Source: Micrococcaceae bacterium Sec5.7
GTDB taxonomy: Bacteria > Actinomycetota > Actinomycetes > Actinomycetales > Micrococcaceae
Direction: 5' to 3'
DNA: 64,000 nt
Assembly (NCBI GenBank): GCA_039636785.1
Contig: CP144170.1
Span: 31,401 to 95,400 of the forward strand
Shown piece after piece: positions 8,056-16,384 of the stretch. The notes under the pieces are model-generated. The model made no database searches. It was not told where the DNA came from and saw only the letters and a list, made by a program, of their open reading frames with translations. Made by a program: the position numbers and the translations under genes. Within the stretch, counting starts at the first letter, position 1. Each line of letters opens with the position of its first letter.

Positions 8056-8454
8056 TCAGCCCTCGTTCTGCTCGTGCGGGGGAACCGGGGTGCTCGGCTG
8101 TGTCGGGTGAGTGCGGATCGCTAGGAAGGTGCAGCCTTCCTTCGAGGACATGGAGTGGTAGGTGCCCGGCTCCTCCACGATCAGTGTCCCTTTGGGCCAC
8201 GAACGCCCGTCGCTGTGCTCGATGATGCCATCCAAGACGAGCATCAGCTCGTAACCCAGATGCTGGTGGAAGTCTCCGTGAGCCCCCGCAGGGAAGCGCA
8301 CGAGCAAGCCGACGGAGGGGTCCTCTTCGGAGGGGGCCCAGAGCATGTGCCGGTCCACCTGCTTGCGGCCGGGCTCGACCCAAGGCTCCCAATCGATTTC
8401 GTTCATGTCGAAACCGCTGCGCAAAACATTGTCGATGACATCTACACGTGCCAT
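8056..8454 (-). CDS. Cupin-domain protein (ChrR-cupin-like)
   Basis: The 132-residue product carries a single cupin barrel. Motif 1 is GAHGDFHQHLGYELMLVLDG, with metal-ligand candidates H, H and E; motif 2 is GTLIVEEPGTYHSM, with its His. Cupins of this size are small metal-dependent dioxygenases, isomerases or binding proteins. The ATG is chosen because GGGGGATC lies just before it and a cupin of this kind normally starts close to this point; the frame stays open upstream to 8562. It is the first gene of the operon with the FAD/NAD(P) protein and the ligase. Confidence 0.8.
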   Translation of the reverse strand: MARVDVIDNVLRSGFDMNEIDWEPWVEPGRKQVDRHMLWAPSEEDPSVGLLVRFPAGAHGDFHQHLGYELMLVLDGIIEHSDGRSWPKGTLIVEEPGTYHSMSSKEGCTFLAIRTHPTQPSTPVPPHEQNEG

Positions 8455-8854
8455 GAAGATCCCCCAAGTGCATTCGATGTGGCGGACCCCGCTAGTGGGG
8501 CCCGCTCGGTCACCCTCGAAAGAATCCACGTTGGAAGCAAACAAAGGAATAACGAAAAGCATCTACTACAAAAATGGTTTTCTGCCAAGGAGAACGCAAC
8601 TTTAGAAGAGACAATATGCGGCAGAAAGAAATGCCCACTTGTAAATTGAATTTGCCAACGGACTAAGCAGGGCGCAGGGTGCCGTCAACAATGTCTTGGA
8701 TTCGGGAACAGAGCGTTACGCGTCGCAGTGTTGGCGGTAGGGGGCGTCTCTGGCCGCCAGTGATGCTCGCCGTTGGCGCAGACCCTCGGGTGGCAATGCG
8801 GACGTCCGCCGGTACAGGGCCGGCGGGTTACCGCTCTGTTGCCTGACGCGGAAG
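8455..8854. other. Intergenic region upstream of the cupin operon
   Basis: The 170 bases next to the cupin gene are clearly AT-richer than the surroundings and should hold the operon promoter. I cannot place -35 and -10 boxes with confidence. The rest, towards the DinB gene, shows no coding frame I would support. Confidence 0.4.
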
Positions 8855-8896
8855 GGCAGGCCCTCCACGATCACTCGGTGTGAGGGAGGGCCTGCC
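8855..8896 (-). terminator. Strong hairpin after the DinB gene
   Basis: GGCAGGCCCTCC and GGAGGGCCTGCC form a perfect 12-bp stem around an 18-base loop, seven bases beyond the DinB stop. This fits the end of the HPP-DinB transcript. There is no long U-tract, as is common in high-GC actinobacteria. Confidence 0.75.
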
Positions 8897-8903
8897 GGTG
8901 AGG

Positions 8904-9440
8904 TCAGTCGTTAGCGGTTTGAGCTTCCTGGATACGGCGGAGGTCCCAAAGATGGTGCAGGGCATCATGTTCGTTGCCACGGGCAATTTCGAGAACACTT
9001 TGTGGTCCACGGACCCGGTGGATCAGGATTGAGTGCGGATCGCTCACTGAGGAAAATGATTCGACCCACTCCTGGCTGGCCTTTCGCAGAGCCCACAGCG
9101 CTCCTGCCAGAGTTGAGGCGCCATAACGTCGCGCGATGGCCAAAGCGTCCGGGGAGAAGCTGTCAACATCGGTCGTTCCAGTGGCTACGACCCCGGCCAT
9201 GCGTTCAGCCCATGTTCGCAGGGAGTCTGCGACATGGCATACGTACTCGGTGGCTGACCATGCCTGCGGGTCGAAGCGCCACTGCCCTTCCAATAAGCGG
9301 GCCTGCTGATCGACGGCGTCTGGATAGGCGCCTATAGAAGTTACGATCGTGTCGAACGTGCGATCCCATGTGTATTCACACTCGCGGCACGGGGACCCGA
9401 AAGTCCGCTGGCCCCATGTCGGTGTCTCTGCGGTGGTCAT
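8904..9440 (-). CDS. DinB-superfamily protein
   Basis: The 178-residue product has the four-helix DinB pattern. WSATEYVCHVADSLRTWAERM supplies the first His, and the late helix GNEHDALHHLWDLRRI supplies the remaining histidines of the metal triad. DinB-fold proteins include metal-dependent transferases that use thiol cofactors such as mycothiol, the actinobacterial thiol. AAGGAG stands before the ATG. It is 15 bases downstream of the HPP gene and followed by a strong hairpin, so the two genes form one transcript. Confidence 0.75.
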   Translation of the reverse strand: MTTAETPTWGQRTFGSPCRECEYTWDRTFDTIVTSIGAYPDAVDQQARLLEGQWRFDPQAWSATEYVCHVADSLRTWAERMAGVVATGTTDVDSFSPDALAIARRYGASTLAGALWALRKASQEWVESFSSVSDPHSILIHRVRGPQSVLEIARGNEHDALHHLWDLRRIQEAQTAND

Positions 9441-9455
9441 CTGCCGGTCTCCTTG

Positions 9456-9998
9456 TCAGATCCAATAGGTCGGGTAGGTGGCTCCGCGTAGCTGAGACCG
9501 GAGGATTCCAAACCCCACGAGGATGCACGCGGCGATGCCGGCGCACACCACAAAAGACACTTGTCCCGTCGTGGCCATGGTAGCGATGACTGCGGTGGCG
9601 GCCGCCGGTGAATGAGGCATCCTCAACAGCAACATCGCCCCGATGGCCACACCGCCGGCAATCGCGGCCGCCCAGATCGAATGGCTGACCAGTCCCGCGC
9701 CGACACCGACCAGGGCGGAAACGACCTGACCCCCGATGACGTTCCGGGGCTGGGAGAGGGGCAATTGAGGGGCTCCGGCCACGAGTGCCATGGACGCGGC
9801 CATCGGAGGGATGAGCAGGAGGTGGCCCGACAGCACACCTAGCAGCACGAGGCAGACCAGGGCAGCCACGCTGGTAAGGGTCGCTACAAGGAGGGTTGCC
9901 GCCGGAAGCCGGCCAGGGGCTTTGGAGGACCAGCGTGAACGGGGCTTGGGAGGATCGACGGCTGAGGCGGTTGCTAGGGGAGGACTTGTAGCGGGCAT
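9456..9998 (-). CDS. HPP-family membrane protein
   Basis: The 180-residue product has a soluble N-terminus of about 30 residues and then four hydrophobic helices. It carries the family signature LLIPPMAASMALVAG, then PLSQPRNVIGGQ, and later MPHSPAAATAVIA. HPP proteins are integral membrane proteins; a plant chloroplast member has been linked to nitrite transport, but bacterial roles are mostly unknown. AGGAG lies before the ATG. The gene is divergent from the CGNR regulator, and a strong palindrome lies between them. Confidence 0.85.
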   Translation of the reverse strand: MPATSPPLATASAVDPPKPRSRWSSKAPGRLPAATLLVATLTSVAALVCLVLLGVLSGHLLLIPPMAASMALVAGAPQLPLSQPRNVIGGQVVSALVGVGAGLVSHSIWAAAIAGGVAIGAMLLLRMPHSPAAATAVIATMATTGQVSFVVCAGIAACILVGFGILRSQLRGATYPTYWI

Positions 9999-10016
9999 AA
10001 TTTTCTCCTGAGGTTA

Positions 10017-10045
10017 CTAATGTTCTAAAACAATTAGAACGTTAG
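10017..10045. promoter_or_regulatory. Operator between the HPP and CGNR genes
   Basis: CTAATGTTCTAA-AACAA-TTAGAACGTTAG is a 12-bp inverted repeat with one mismatch, centred in the divergent promoter region. It is a good candidate site for the CGNR protein encoded 33 bases away. Confidence 0.65.
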
Positions 10046-10077
10046 CAGAGCGGTTCTGAAGGTGGAAGAATGAAGAC

Positions 10078-10635
10078 ATGACCCAACAGCAGCTCGTCAC
10101 CGGACAACGGCTGGCCCTGGATCTGGTGAACAGCACCTACATCCAAGGAGGAACCCGCGGGCGTCTGGTTGACTCGATCAATTCCCCGGAGCTGTTGCAG
10201 GACTGGTGCGCACAGCGAGCAGAAGACCTCGCACCCGCCGGTCAGCCAGGGAAGCTCGATGACGAGGACCTGAACCACATCCGCGGACTGCGGGCAGCGA
10301 TCAGACACGCCTTGGATGCCCTGCTGAATGACCATCAAATTGACCCAGACGACGCCCAGACTGTGTCGGACAACGCAGCGCGGGCCCACCGGCTCGTGGC
10401 GCTCTCGCCTAACCTCGAGATCCGTTATGACTGGTCTGAATTCGATTTCGGGACAAAAGCGATCACGCTGATCGCTGAGGACGCTGTCTCCCTGCTCGCG
10501 GGAAGGGCCGCAGGAGTTCATGCATGCCAAGCCCCAGGATGCATCATGTACTTCATTCCCACCACAGAGCGGCGACGGTGGTGCAGCACAAGCTGCGGCA
10601 ACAGGGCCCGTGTCGCCCGACACCAACGGAGTTGA
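10078..10635 (+). CDS. CGNR zinc-finger regulator (ABATE domain)
   Basis: The 185-residue product has the ABATE-type N-terminal domain (GQRLALDLVNSTY, then RGLRAAIRHALDALL-like helices). It ends in the CGNR zinc finger CQAPGCIMYFIPTTERRRWCSTSCGNRARVARH, given here in its natural order: C..C, then RRWCS, CGNR and a closing His. Such proteins are stress- or ligand-linked transcription factors in actinobacteria. It is divergent from the HPP-DinB pair and probably controls it through the intervening palindrome. Confidence 0.85.
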   Translation: MTQQQLVTGQRLALDLVNSTYIQGGTRGRLVDSINSPELLQDWCAQRAEDLAPAGQPGKLDDEDLNHIRGLRAAIRHALDALLNDHQIDPDDAQTVSDNAARAHRLVALSPNLEIRYDWSEFDFGTKAITLIAEDAVSLLAGRAAGVHACQAPGCIMYFIPTTERRRWCSTSCGNRARVARHQRS

Positions 10636-10846
10636 AGCCATAAAGGAACCCTGCTGGCAGCCGCTCGAACCACTCCTGACCTTGATTCAACGCTGCAAGG
10701 CAGGTATTCGTGTACCTGGTATGCCTGGGCAACGAGGTGTTTCATGTCCTAATTGCGGGGACTTCCGCCTCCTCGTCGGGCTCTCCCATTCGCCTCAAGG
10801 CCGCGTTCCAAAAGGGGGAACCCTGAGCGGTCATTCCATTCGTTAG

Positions 10847-11260
10847 CTACCGGATCGCGTGGTCCGGGTTTTCCTCGTCGTAGAGGTCCCGCGATCGTCC
10901 AATGGCATGTTTATTTGCCAATGACCAGTCTGCGAGCTGCTTGACCAAATGGGTGAGGCCGCTGCCGCGGGCGGTGAGTTCGTAGGTGACTTGCGCTGGG
11001 ACCGTGGGGTAAACGGTCCGGGTGAGCAGACCGTCACGTTCAAGGCGCCTGACGGTCAGCGTCAACATCCGTTGGGAAATCCCGTCGATGGCTCTCTGCA
11101 GTTCCCGGAAGCGCCGCACGCCGGAGGCCAGTTCGACGATGACCAGGACTGACCACTTGTCCCCGATCCGGTCGAGGACGTCGCGGATGCCGCAGTCCGG
11201 GTGGTCGGTGCTGCCGCACGGTTCCAGGGCAGCGGTTACCCCGGTGTGACTGCCTAACAC
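10847..11260 (-). CDS. HxlR-family transcriptional regulator
   Basis: From the GTG chosen here the product has 137 residues. The family core is CGIRDVLDRIGDKWSVLVIVEL, where the opening Cys is the redox-sensing position in several HxlR-type regulators. The winged helix follows with RFRELQRAIDGISQRMLT and LTRTVYPTVPAQVTYELT. AGGAGG lies seven bases before this GTG; the ATG further upstream at 11281 has no ribosome binding site. It is divergent from the NmrA-type oxidoreductase gene, a pairing common for HxlR regulators of quinone or electrophile responses. Confidence 0.85.
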   Translation of the reverse strand: MLGSHTGVTAALEPCGSTDHPDCGIRDVLDRIGDKWSVLVIVELASGVRRFRELQRAIDGISQRMLTLTVRRLERDGLLTRTVYPTVPAQVTYELTARGSGLTHLVKQLADWSLANKHAIGRSRDLYDEENPDHAIR

Positions 11261-11289
11261 GAAAGTGCCTCCTTGTGGCATTGCCCAAC

Positions 11290-11317
11290 GTTACTGAAGA
11301 TGGGTCTAGTTACTGAA
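11290..11317. promoter_or_regulatory. Direct repeats in the HxlR/NmrA promoter
   Basis: GTTACTGAA occurs twice with a 19-base period in the short region between the two divergent genes. This is a plausible HxlR-type operator; the periodicity is close to two helical turns. Confidence 0.5.
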
Positions 11318-11342
11318 AAGAACCAGCGGAAGAAGCCAGTCT

Positions 11343-12155
11343 ATGATTCTCGTTACCGGGGCCTCGGGCCAGCTCGCCCAGGCAATCCTCCACCATCTCA
11401 AAGAAGCCGGAGTCGATGCGGTAGGCGGTACCCGCACGCCGGGCGACGACCCGCGCCAGCGCCTGCTCAACTTCGATGATCCAGACACCCTCGACTTTGG
11501 TGGTGTCGGCACCCTTGTCATTGTCTCCGCCGGAACGGCCGAGGACGACGTCGTAATTGCCCGGCACGAAAACGCCGTCACCGCCGCCGAACGCAGCAAC
11601 GTTCAGCACATCATCTACACGAGCGTGGCCGACGGCGGCGACCACCTGGGATTTGCCCTGGCCCACCGCTGGACCGAACGACGTCTGCAGCAGGGCACCG
11701 TTCCCTGGACGATCCTACGGAACGGCCTCTATGCGGAACTGATCGGACAACTCCTCACACCTGAAGCGGGCACAATCACGGCGCCGTTCGGCCCCGGCAG
11801 TGTTGCGGCGATCGCCCGTCAGGACCTGGCTGAGGCGGCATCATTCGTCGCACAGGATCCACGGGCACACGCCGGACGAACGTACAACCTCGTCGGCACG
11901 GAGGCGATCTCCGCGTTGGACGTCGCAGAGGAATTGGGAGCAGCCTACAAGCCCGGCACACTCGCGGACCTCCGCAGCGCCTTGAACACCGCAGGGCTTC
12001 TGCCGTTCCAACCAGCCATGCTGCTATCCATACACACCGCTGTCGCCCACGGATTCCTTGACGAAACCACCCAAGACATCACCCAGCTTCTCGGGCGGGC
12101 CCCACGGAACCCGCTGACCGTTGCTGCTGCTGCCGCCCAGGGACAATGGCAGTAG
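11343..12155 (+). CDS. NmrA/SDR-type NAD(P)H-dependent oxidoreductase
   Basis: The 270-residue product starts with MILVTGASGQLAQAILHHL, a Rossmann GxSGxxG nucleotide-binding loop. Further blocks are IIYTSVADGG, WTILRNGLYAE and GRTYNLVGTEAISALDVAEEL. These match the atypical short-chain reductases related to NmrA and quinone oxidoreductase 2 (QorB/YtfG). The likely reaction is NAD(P)H-dependent reduction of quinones or a redox-sensing role. It is divergent from an HxlR regulator and likely under its control. Confidence 0.8.
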   Translation: MILVTGASGQLAQAILHHLKEAGVDAVGGTRTPGDDPRQRLLNFDDPDTLDFGGVGTLVIVSAGTAEDDVVIARHENAVTAAERSNVQHIIYTSVADGGDHLGFALAHRWTERRLQQGTVPWTILRNGLYAELIGQLLTPEAGTITAPFGPGSVAAIARQDLAEAASFVAQDPRAHAGRTYNLVGTEAISALDVAEELGAAYKPGTLADLRSALNTAGLLPFQPAMLLSIHTAVAHGFLDETTQDITQLLGRAPRNPLTVAAAAAQGQWQ

Positions 12156-12421
12156 CAATTGACTGTTCTGCCAGGGGGGCGGTCAGCAAGGATGTCTCGC
12201 GTCAGTTTTTAGACGAGTGCACGTCAGCGTACGACCCCAACCACACACCGGCAGATACAGCCACGACCGTTCGTCGAGGACCGTCCGCAGTCCGGTAACG
12301 ATCGTTCGCAAGACACCCCAGGGCATGTTCGAAAAGGCACGGAAACACGGAGCTCATTTTGTAACACTTGCCGTGTACTCGCCTATGTAACGTTCTACCG
12401 GGTTAGTGATACGTTTCCGAT
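12156..12421 (+). promoter_or_regulatory. Probable res (resolution) region of the transposon
   Basis: This non-coding stretch lies between the cargo and the resolvase gene, where Tn3-family elements keep the sites bound by resolvase. Short GTAAC/GTTAC-type near-palindromes recur (GTAACACTTGCCGTGTAC, then GTAACGTTC and GATACGTTTC), but I cannot align three standard subsites. The placement is inferred mainly from position. Confidence 0.45.
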
Positions 12422-13000
12422 ATGCGAATCGGATACGGACGGGTTTCAACCCGGGATCAGCACCCCGAAGCCCAACACGATGCCCTGACCGCGGCCGGCT
12501 GCCAGCAGGTCTTCCTCGATACGGCCTCCGGAAAGCTCGCCCGCAGACCCGAACTCGACAAGGCCCTGCTCTCGGCCAACCGGGCAGGCGATCAGCTCGT
12601 CGTCACCAAACTCGACCGGCTCGGCCGGTCGTTGGAAAACCTCATCGACTTGTCCAACACCCTGCAGGAGCGCGGTGTTGACCTCGTCGTCCTTGACCAG
12701 GGCATCGACACATCCACCGCCACCGGGCGGATGTTCTTCCAGATCCTCGGCTCGATCGCCGAGTTCGAACACGCCCTGATGTCCGAACGGACCCGCGACG
12801 GGCTCGCCGCCGCCCGCGCCCGGGGGCGGACCGGCGGCCAGAAGCCGAAGCTCACTCCCCGGCAGGTGAAGATCGCCCGGGAAATGTATGAAGAAACCGG
12901 CACCGACGGCAAGCGGGTTCACACCGTGTCGGCAATCGCGGCCGAGTTCGGTGTCACGAGACCCACAATCTACCGTCATTTCGAGACCCAGAAGGGGTAG
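12422..13000 (+). CDS. tnpR: Serine resolvase of the Tn3-family transposon
   Basis: The 192-residue serine recombinase has the catalytic start RIGYGRVSTRDQHPEAQHDAL with the active Ser, then LVVTKLDRLGRSLENL and TATGRMFFQILGSIAEFEHAL. It ends in a C-terminal helix-turn-helix (TVSAIAAEFGVTRPTIYRHF). It should resolve transposition cointegrates at a res site upstream of its own gene. It faces the transposase gene tail to tail, with only 19 bases between the stops, which is an unusual arrangement for the family. Confidence 0.92.
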   Translation: MRIGYGRVSTRDQHPEAQHDALTAAGCQQVFLDTASGKLARRPELDKALLSANRAGDQLVVTKLDRLGRSLENLIDLSNTLQERGVDLVVLDQGIDTSTATGRMFFQILGSIAEFEHALMSERTRDGLAAARARGRTGGQKPKLTPRQVKIAREMYEETGTDGKRVHTVSAIAAEFGVTRPTIYRHFETQKG

Positions 13001-13019
13001 CCGGGGTTCTCTATCCCGG

Positions 13020-16000
13020 CTACCCTTGGTCGGGTCCGTTTCCGGCATCACTGCTTTCAGGGTCACGGAATGCCCGCCACGACCCGCCGAAGTCGGGGAG
13101 CTGGAACGAGTAGTGCCCGTGGACGTTGATGTGCCGGCGCAGGTATGCCGATAGCCGGGCCACGTCTTCCTCGGCAATCGGGTGGCCCTGTGCCCGCAGC
13201 GTCTCCAGTGCCCGGTCGAGATAGACCGTGTTCCAAAGTGTCACGCAGTTCAGCACAAGGCCTAAAGCGCCGAGCTGGTCTTCCTGTCCCTCGCGGTAGG
13301 CCCGGTGCAGTTCGCCTTTGCGCCCGTGGAAGATGTGCCGGGCCAGGGCATGGCGGCCCTCCTGAAGGTTTCGCATGCCCTTCATCTCCCGCCGATATTG
13401 GGGGTCATCGACGAATGTCAGGACGTGGAGCGTTTTGAAGATGCGACCGTAATGAGCGAGAGCTTCGCCAAGGTCGGTGGGACGGCCGTCACGCTGGAGA
13501 ATGCGGATGACGTCGTGGGCGGAGACTTCCCGGGTATGCACGGAAGCAACCACGCGCAGGATATCGGGCCAGTGGCGGCGGATCTTCCCCACATCGATCC
13601 TGCCCCGGGCGGTCTTGTCCAGAGCGCCGTAGTCTGCGCCGGCTTTGATACGCCACAGCTTTGCGTCCGGCAGATCGGCCAATACGGGCCTGTAGTCAAA
13701 GCCGAGGAGAGTAACGAGGCCGAACACGATGTCCGAGTATGACCCTTGGTCGGTGATCAGCACCTCCGGGCGTTGACCGCTGTCGGGGCTGATGACGAGA
13801 TCCACGAAGTGGAGGGTATCTTTCGGTGTCCCGGAGACAACCTTGCCGGACAACCCCACGGACTGGTCAGAAATCATGTTCAGCCAGGTCACACCTTTCT
13901 TGCGGTGGAAGTATTTCGGGTTAGGCCGGGCATCGATGGTCCGTACGGGCACGAGGAACCGCATCCCGTCGACCGCGGCGACCATCCCCCCGCCCCAGGC
14001 CTGAGGGAGGGTAAGTCCGGCCTGGGCGTCGATGAGTACGGTGTTCGCTGCGGCGTAGGTCTCCGGACGCAGGTAATGCTGGTCGACATGCGCCAGCCGG
14101 CCGGCGGTCAGGGCAGCCACTTCGCCGGTCACCGGGGAGAGCCCGACATTCAGTGCGTGCGCCGTCAGCAGGGCCGCGACCGAAACATGGAGATCAGCAA
14201 GTCTTGTCCTGGCACCGGACACGGCCGTGAACGAGGCGGCGAACGCCGGTTGCCATTCCATCACTTCCAGGATCTGCTCGGAAAGGTCAACCTGCGGGAT
14301 CATGCCGGACAGGCGTCTGCGCAGGTCGAGCAGGCTCGGGCGTTCGACCAGGGCCTCGTCCTTGCCGAGGTGCAGCCTGCCTCCCGTGTCAACGGTGATA
14401 TCGGTATTGGCGACCATGCCGCCTGCGGTTGCACGCCATGCCGCGTCCAAGTCCTCCGCATGTTCGGCCAGCAGAGCGTCCGGACTTTCCGGGAGCAACA
14501 GCGCCCCCAGTGCCGGCCCCTTGGCGGCCTCCCACGCAGGACCCGACAGTAGCTTGGCCCGGGGATCGCAGAACCGTTCGGAGGTCAGCGCGAAGATGTC
14601 GCGGTGCTTGAGACCGGCGTGGAAGAGCTCCAGCACGCAGAAAACATAGGCATTGCGGTCAACCGTGCCTTCCGGCCGGTCCTTGGCAAAGACCAGTTTC
14701 TGCCACCAGCCTGACGGGACGAGCTGCACATCCACCTTGCGGGCATCGAGGTATCCCTTGGGAACCCGTGCCGTCTCCTTCACCTCGAGCAGCTGTACGA
14801 GATCCTCCATGGCCCGCAGGACCCGCTGTGCGTCGGTGGTGGCGCCGAATCTGATGCTTTGGCACAGCATTTTCACGAACCCTCTTACCGAGTTGTACCT
14901 CTCCAGGACCGTGGCCCGCCATGCCCCGTCCGACCCGGCCTGCGGTGGTGGGGTGATTTGCGCCAGTCCCTCTACAGCCGCCCGGATCTTCGCCCTGGAT
15001 CCCACTGCCTTTTCGATCATTTCCCACACCATGCCCAGTGGAATGTTCTCGCCCAGCTCTTCGGCCTCGAACAACACCTCCACCACGGACTTCACCAGCG
15101 CCGCGTCTCTGGCCACACGGGGGTAACGCCTCACCGTCTCCTTGTCAGCGGACTTCGCCGCCCGCCCGAACAGCTCATTGGCCATGAGCGCATCGAAGAG
15201 TTCCAGGGCGTCATCGGTGGCTTTCGTTTCAAGCCATGTCAGCGTGGCCAGCAAGGTCGCGGTTCGCATGCTGTCCGGATGCCGGGCCAGTTTCGGCGCT
15301 TTTTCGTTCATTCCGGACCTGGCCAACTGCAACATTCGCCGCTTGGAAACGCCCGTACCCGCAATATCGATCTCTCCCAGACGCAGGGCCGCGATTTCGG
15401 ACACCCGGTCCAGCGCCTTCATCATCGACCGACCCGATGGATCCCTGCGTGGCGGATGACGCCACAAATCCAATTGGGACCGCCGCCCCTGTCCAGGGAC
15501 CAGAAGCACCCTATCGAGTGCCGCTGCCTGATCACTTGTCACCACCGCAGCAAGAGCATCATGTAACCGGGATTCGGCCTTCTTCCTGACGCCGGCCACC
15601 TGATCTCGGAGGGTGCTTACTCCCGGCAACAGCACGCGGCGCCCGCGTAGCCAGGCCACCGCCGCGAAAAACAGCGTCTTCGGCCCTGCGTCACTGGTCC
15701 ACGCCTGCCGGTCCACCCACTCCAACAGCTCCGTTTCGATCGAGGCGTAAGTGACGAAACCGTATACCTCGGCGATCTCCCACTGGTGCTCGAACCGAGT
15801 CTGCTTCCGTTCCATGTACCGCTTCACACACGACGGATCGGCCACGCCTACCTGCACCGCAACAAAATCGACGACAGCGGTTGGAACATCCACGGGATCA
15901 TCCAGGAATGCACCCAGATGACGAACGGTCACAAGCTGGAGTCCGAACCCGAGCCGGTTGTGGTCACCCCTCCGCTTCGCCACCAGCTCGCGATCCAAGT

Positions 16001-16103
16001 CATCGAGGAAGAAAAACCGATCCAACACCGACTGTTCCGGAGCTTCTAGCGCATACCGTCCGTACGCCGCCTCTTCGGCAGCCGTTAAATATTCACCAGC
16101 CAT
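13020..16103 (-). CDS. tnpA: Tn3-family transposase
   Basis: At 1027 residues it has the normal length for Tn3-family TnpA. The N-terminus carries the DUF4158-type DNA-binding region (LDRFFFLDDLDRELVAKRRG, HNRLGFGLQL). The C-terminal DDE domain is recognised by AAVDGMRFLVPVRTIDARPNPKYF, EVLITDQGSYSDIVFGLV and ALGLVLNCVTLWNTVYLDRAL, which hold the catalytic acidic residues in family order. It cuts at the terminal repeats and produces 5-bp duplications, as seen here. Its start lies 84 bases inside the right repeat. Confidence 0.95.
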   Translation of the reverse strand: MAGEYLTAAEEAAYGRYALEAPEQSVLDRFFFLDDLDRELVAKRRGDHNRLGFGLQLVTVRHLGAFLDDPVDVPTAVVDFVAVQVGVADPSCVKRYMERKQTRFEHQWEIAEVYGFVTYASIETELLEWVDRQAWTSDAGPKTLFFAAVAWLRGRRVLLPGVSTLRDQVAGVRKKAESRLHDALAAVVTSDQAAALDRVLLVPGQGRRSQLDLWRHPPRRDPSGRSMMKALDRVSEIAALRLGEIDIAGTGVSKRRMLQLARSGMNEKAPKLARHPDSMRTATLLATLTWLETKATDDALELFDALMANELFGRAAKSADKETVRRYPRVARDAALVKSVVEVLFEAEELGENIPLGMVWEMIEKAVGSRAKIRAAVEGLAQITPPPQAGSDGAWRATVLERYNSVRGFVKMLCQSIRFGATTDAQRVLRAMEDLVQLLEVKETARVPKGYLDARKVDVQLVPSGWWQKLVFAKDRPEGTVDRNAYVFCVLELFHAGLKHRDIFALTSERFCDPRAKLLSGPAWEAAKGPALGALLLPESPDALLAEHAEDLDAAWRATAGGMVANTDITVDTGGRLHLGKDEALVERPSLLDLRRRLSGMIPQVDLSEQILEVMEWQPAFAASFTAVSGARTRLADLHVSVAALLTAHALNVGLSPVTGEVAALTAGRLAHVDQHYLRPETYAAANTVLIDAQAGLTLPQAWGGGMVAAVDGMRFLVPVRTIDARPNPKYFHRKKGVTWLNMISDQSVGLSGKVVSGTPKDTLHFVDLVISPDSGQRPEVLITDQGSYSDIVFGLVTLLGFDYRPVLADLPDAKLWRIKAGADYGALDKTARGRIDVGKIRRHWPDILRVVASVHTREVSAHDVIRILQRDGRPTDLGEALAHYGRIFKTLHVLTFVDDPQYRREMKGMRNLQEGRHALARHIFHGRKGELHRAYREGQEDQLGALGLVLNCVTLWNTVYLDRALETLRAQGHPIAEEDVARLSAYLRRHINVHGHYSFQLPDFGGSWRAFRDPESSDAGNGPDQG

Positions 16104-16143
16104 GCTCTCTCAACGATCGACGCTAGCAATCGTTGCGATCGGT

Positions 16144-16187
16144 TTGATCCTTAGCGCTACTTTTCCGCGGAATGGTCCTCGACCCCC
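16144..16187 (-). repeat. Right terminal inverted repeat of the transposon
   Basis: On the minus strand this reads GGGGGTCGAGGACC... AGCGCTAAGGATCAA. It matches the left end at 2499 with about five differences, and the target duplication GTATC follows directly. Confidence 0.85.
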
Positions 16188-16192
16188 GTATC
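16188..16192. repeat. Target-site duplication GTATC, right copy
   Basis: These five bases are identical to those at 2494-2498 and directly adjoin the five terminal Cs of the right repeat. Confidence 0.9.
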
Positions 16193-16384
16193 CTCATTGG
16201 CATCATGCCCGCACTCGTCTTTGGAAACTTTGAACCTGTTTGTGGATCGGCTTGGTTCCGCGGCATTGGTGGTCCGATTTGCACTCCTGCGCTTCTAATG
16301 CCGACCGTTTTCTCCTTGATGCTTGCAGTACTAGGTATCGCCTTGCTGATCGTTGGTTTGGCCATGAAGCAAGGGAATGAATAG
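16193..16384 (+). pseudogene. Small membrane protein gene, 3' part, beyond the transposon
   Basis: The frame continues exactly from the 5' part at 2439-2498 once the transposon and one GTATC are removed. This part encodes 63 residues with a Cys pair (FEPVCGS... PICTPALL) and a final hydrophobic helix (MLAVLGIALLIVGLAM). The full product would be 83 residues, probably with two membrane segments. The frame is undamaged, so the insertion looks recent. Confidence 0.75.

Larger units (their letters stand above)
2499..16187. mobile_element. 13.7-kb Tn3-family transposon with cargo
   Basis: The left end begins GGGGGTCGAGGACC and ends in GCGCTAAGGATCAA. The right end is its reverse complement with about five mismatches over 44 bases. 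The ends follow the Tn3-family pattern (GGGG at the tip, GCTAAG inside), and a perfect GTATC duplication flanks them. Transposase (13020-16103) and resolvase (12422-13000) genes lie at the right end. About 9.4 kb of cargo, from a toxin-antitoxin pair to an NmrA-type oxidoreductase, fills the left. Because the outermost repeats carry the duplication, the whole 13.7 kb entered as one unit. Confidence 0.9.
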
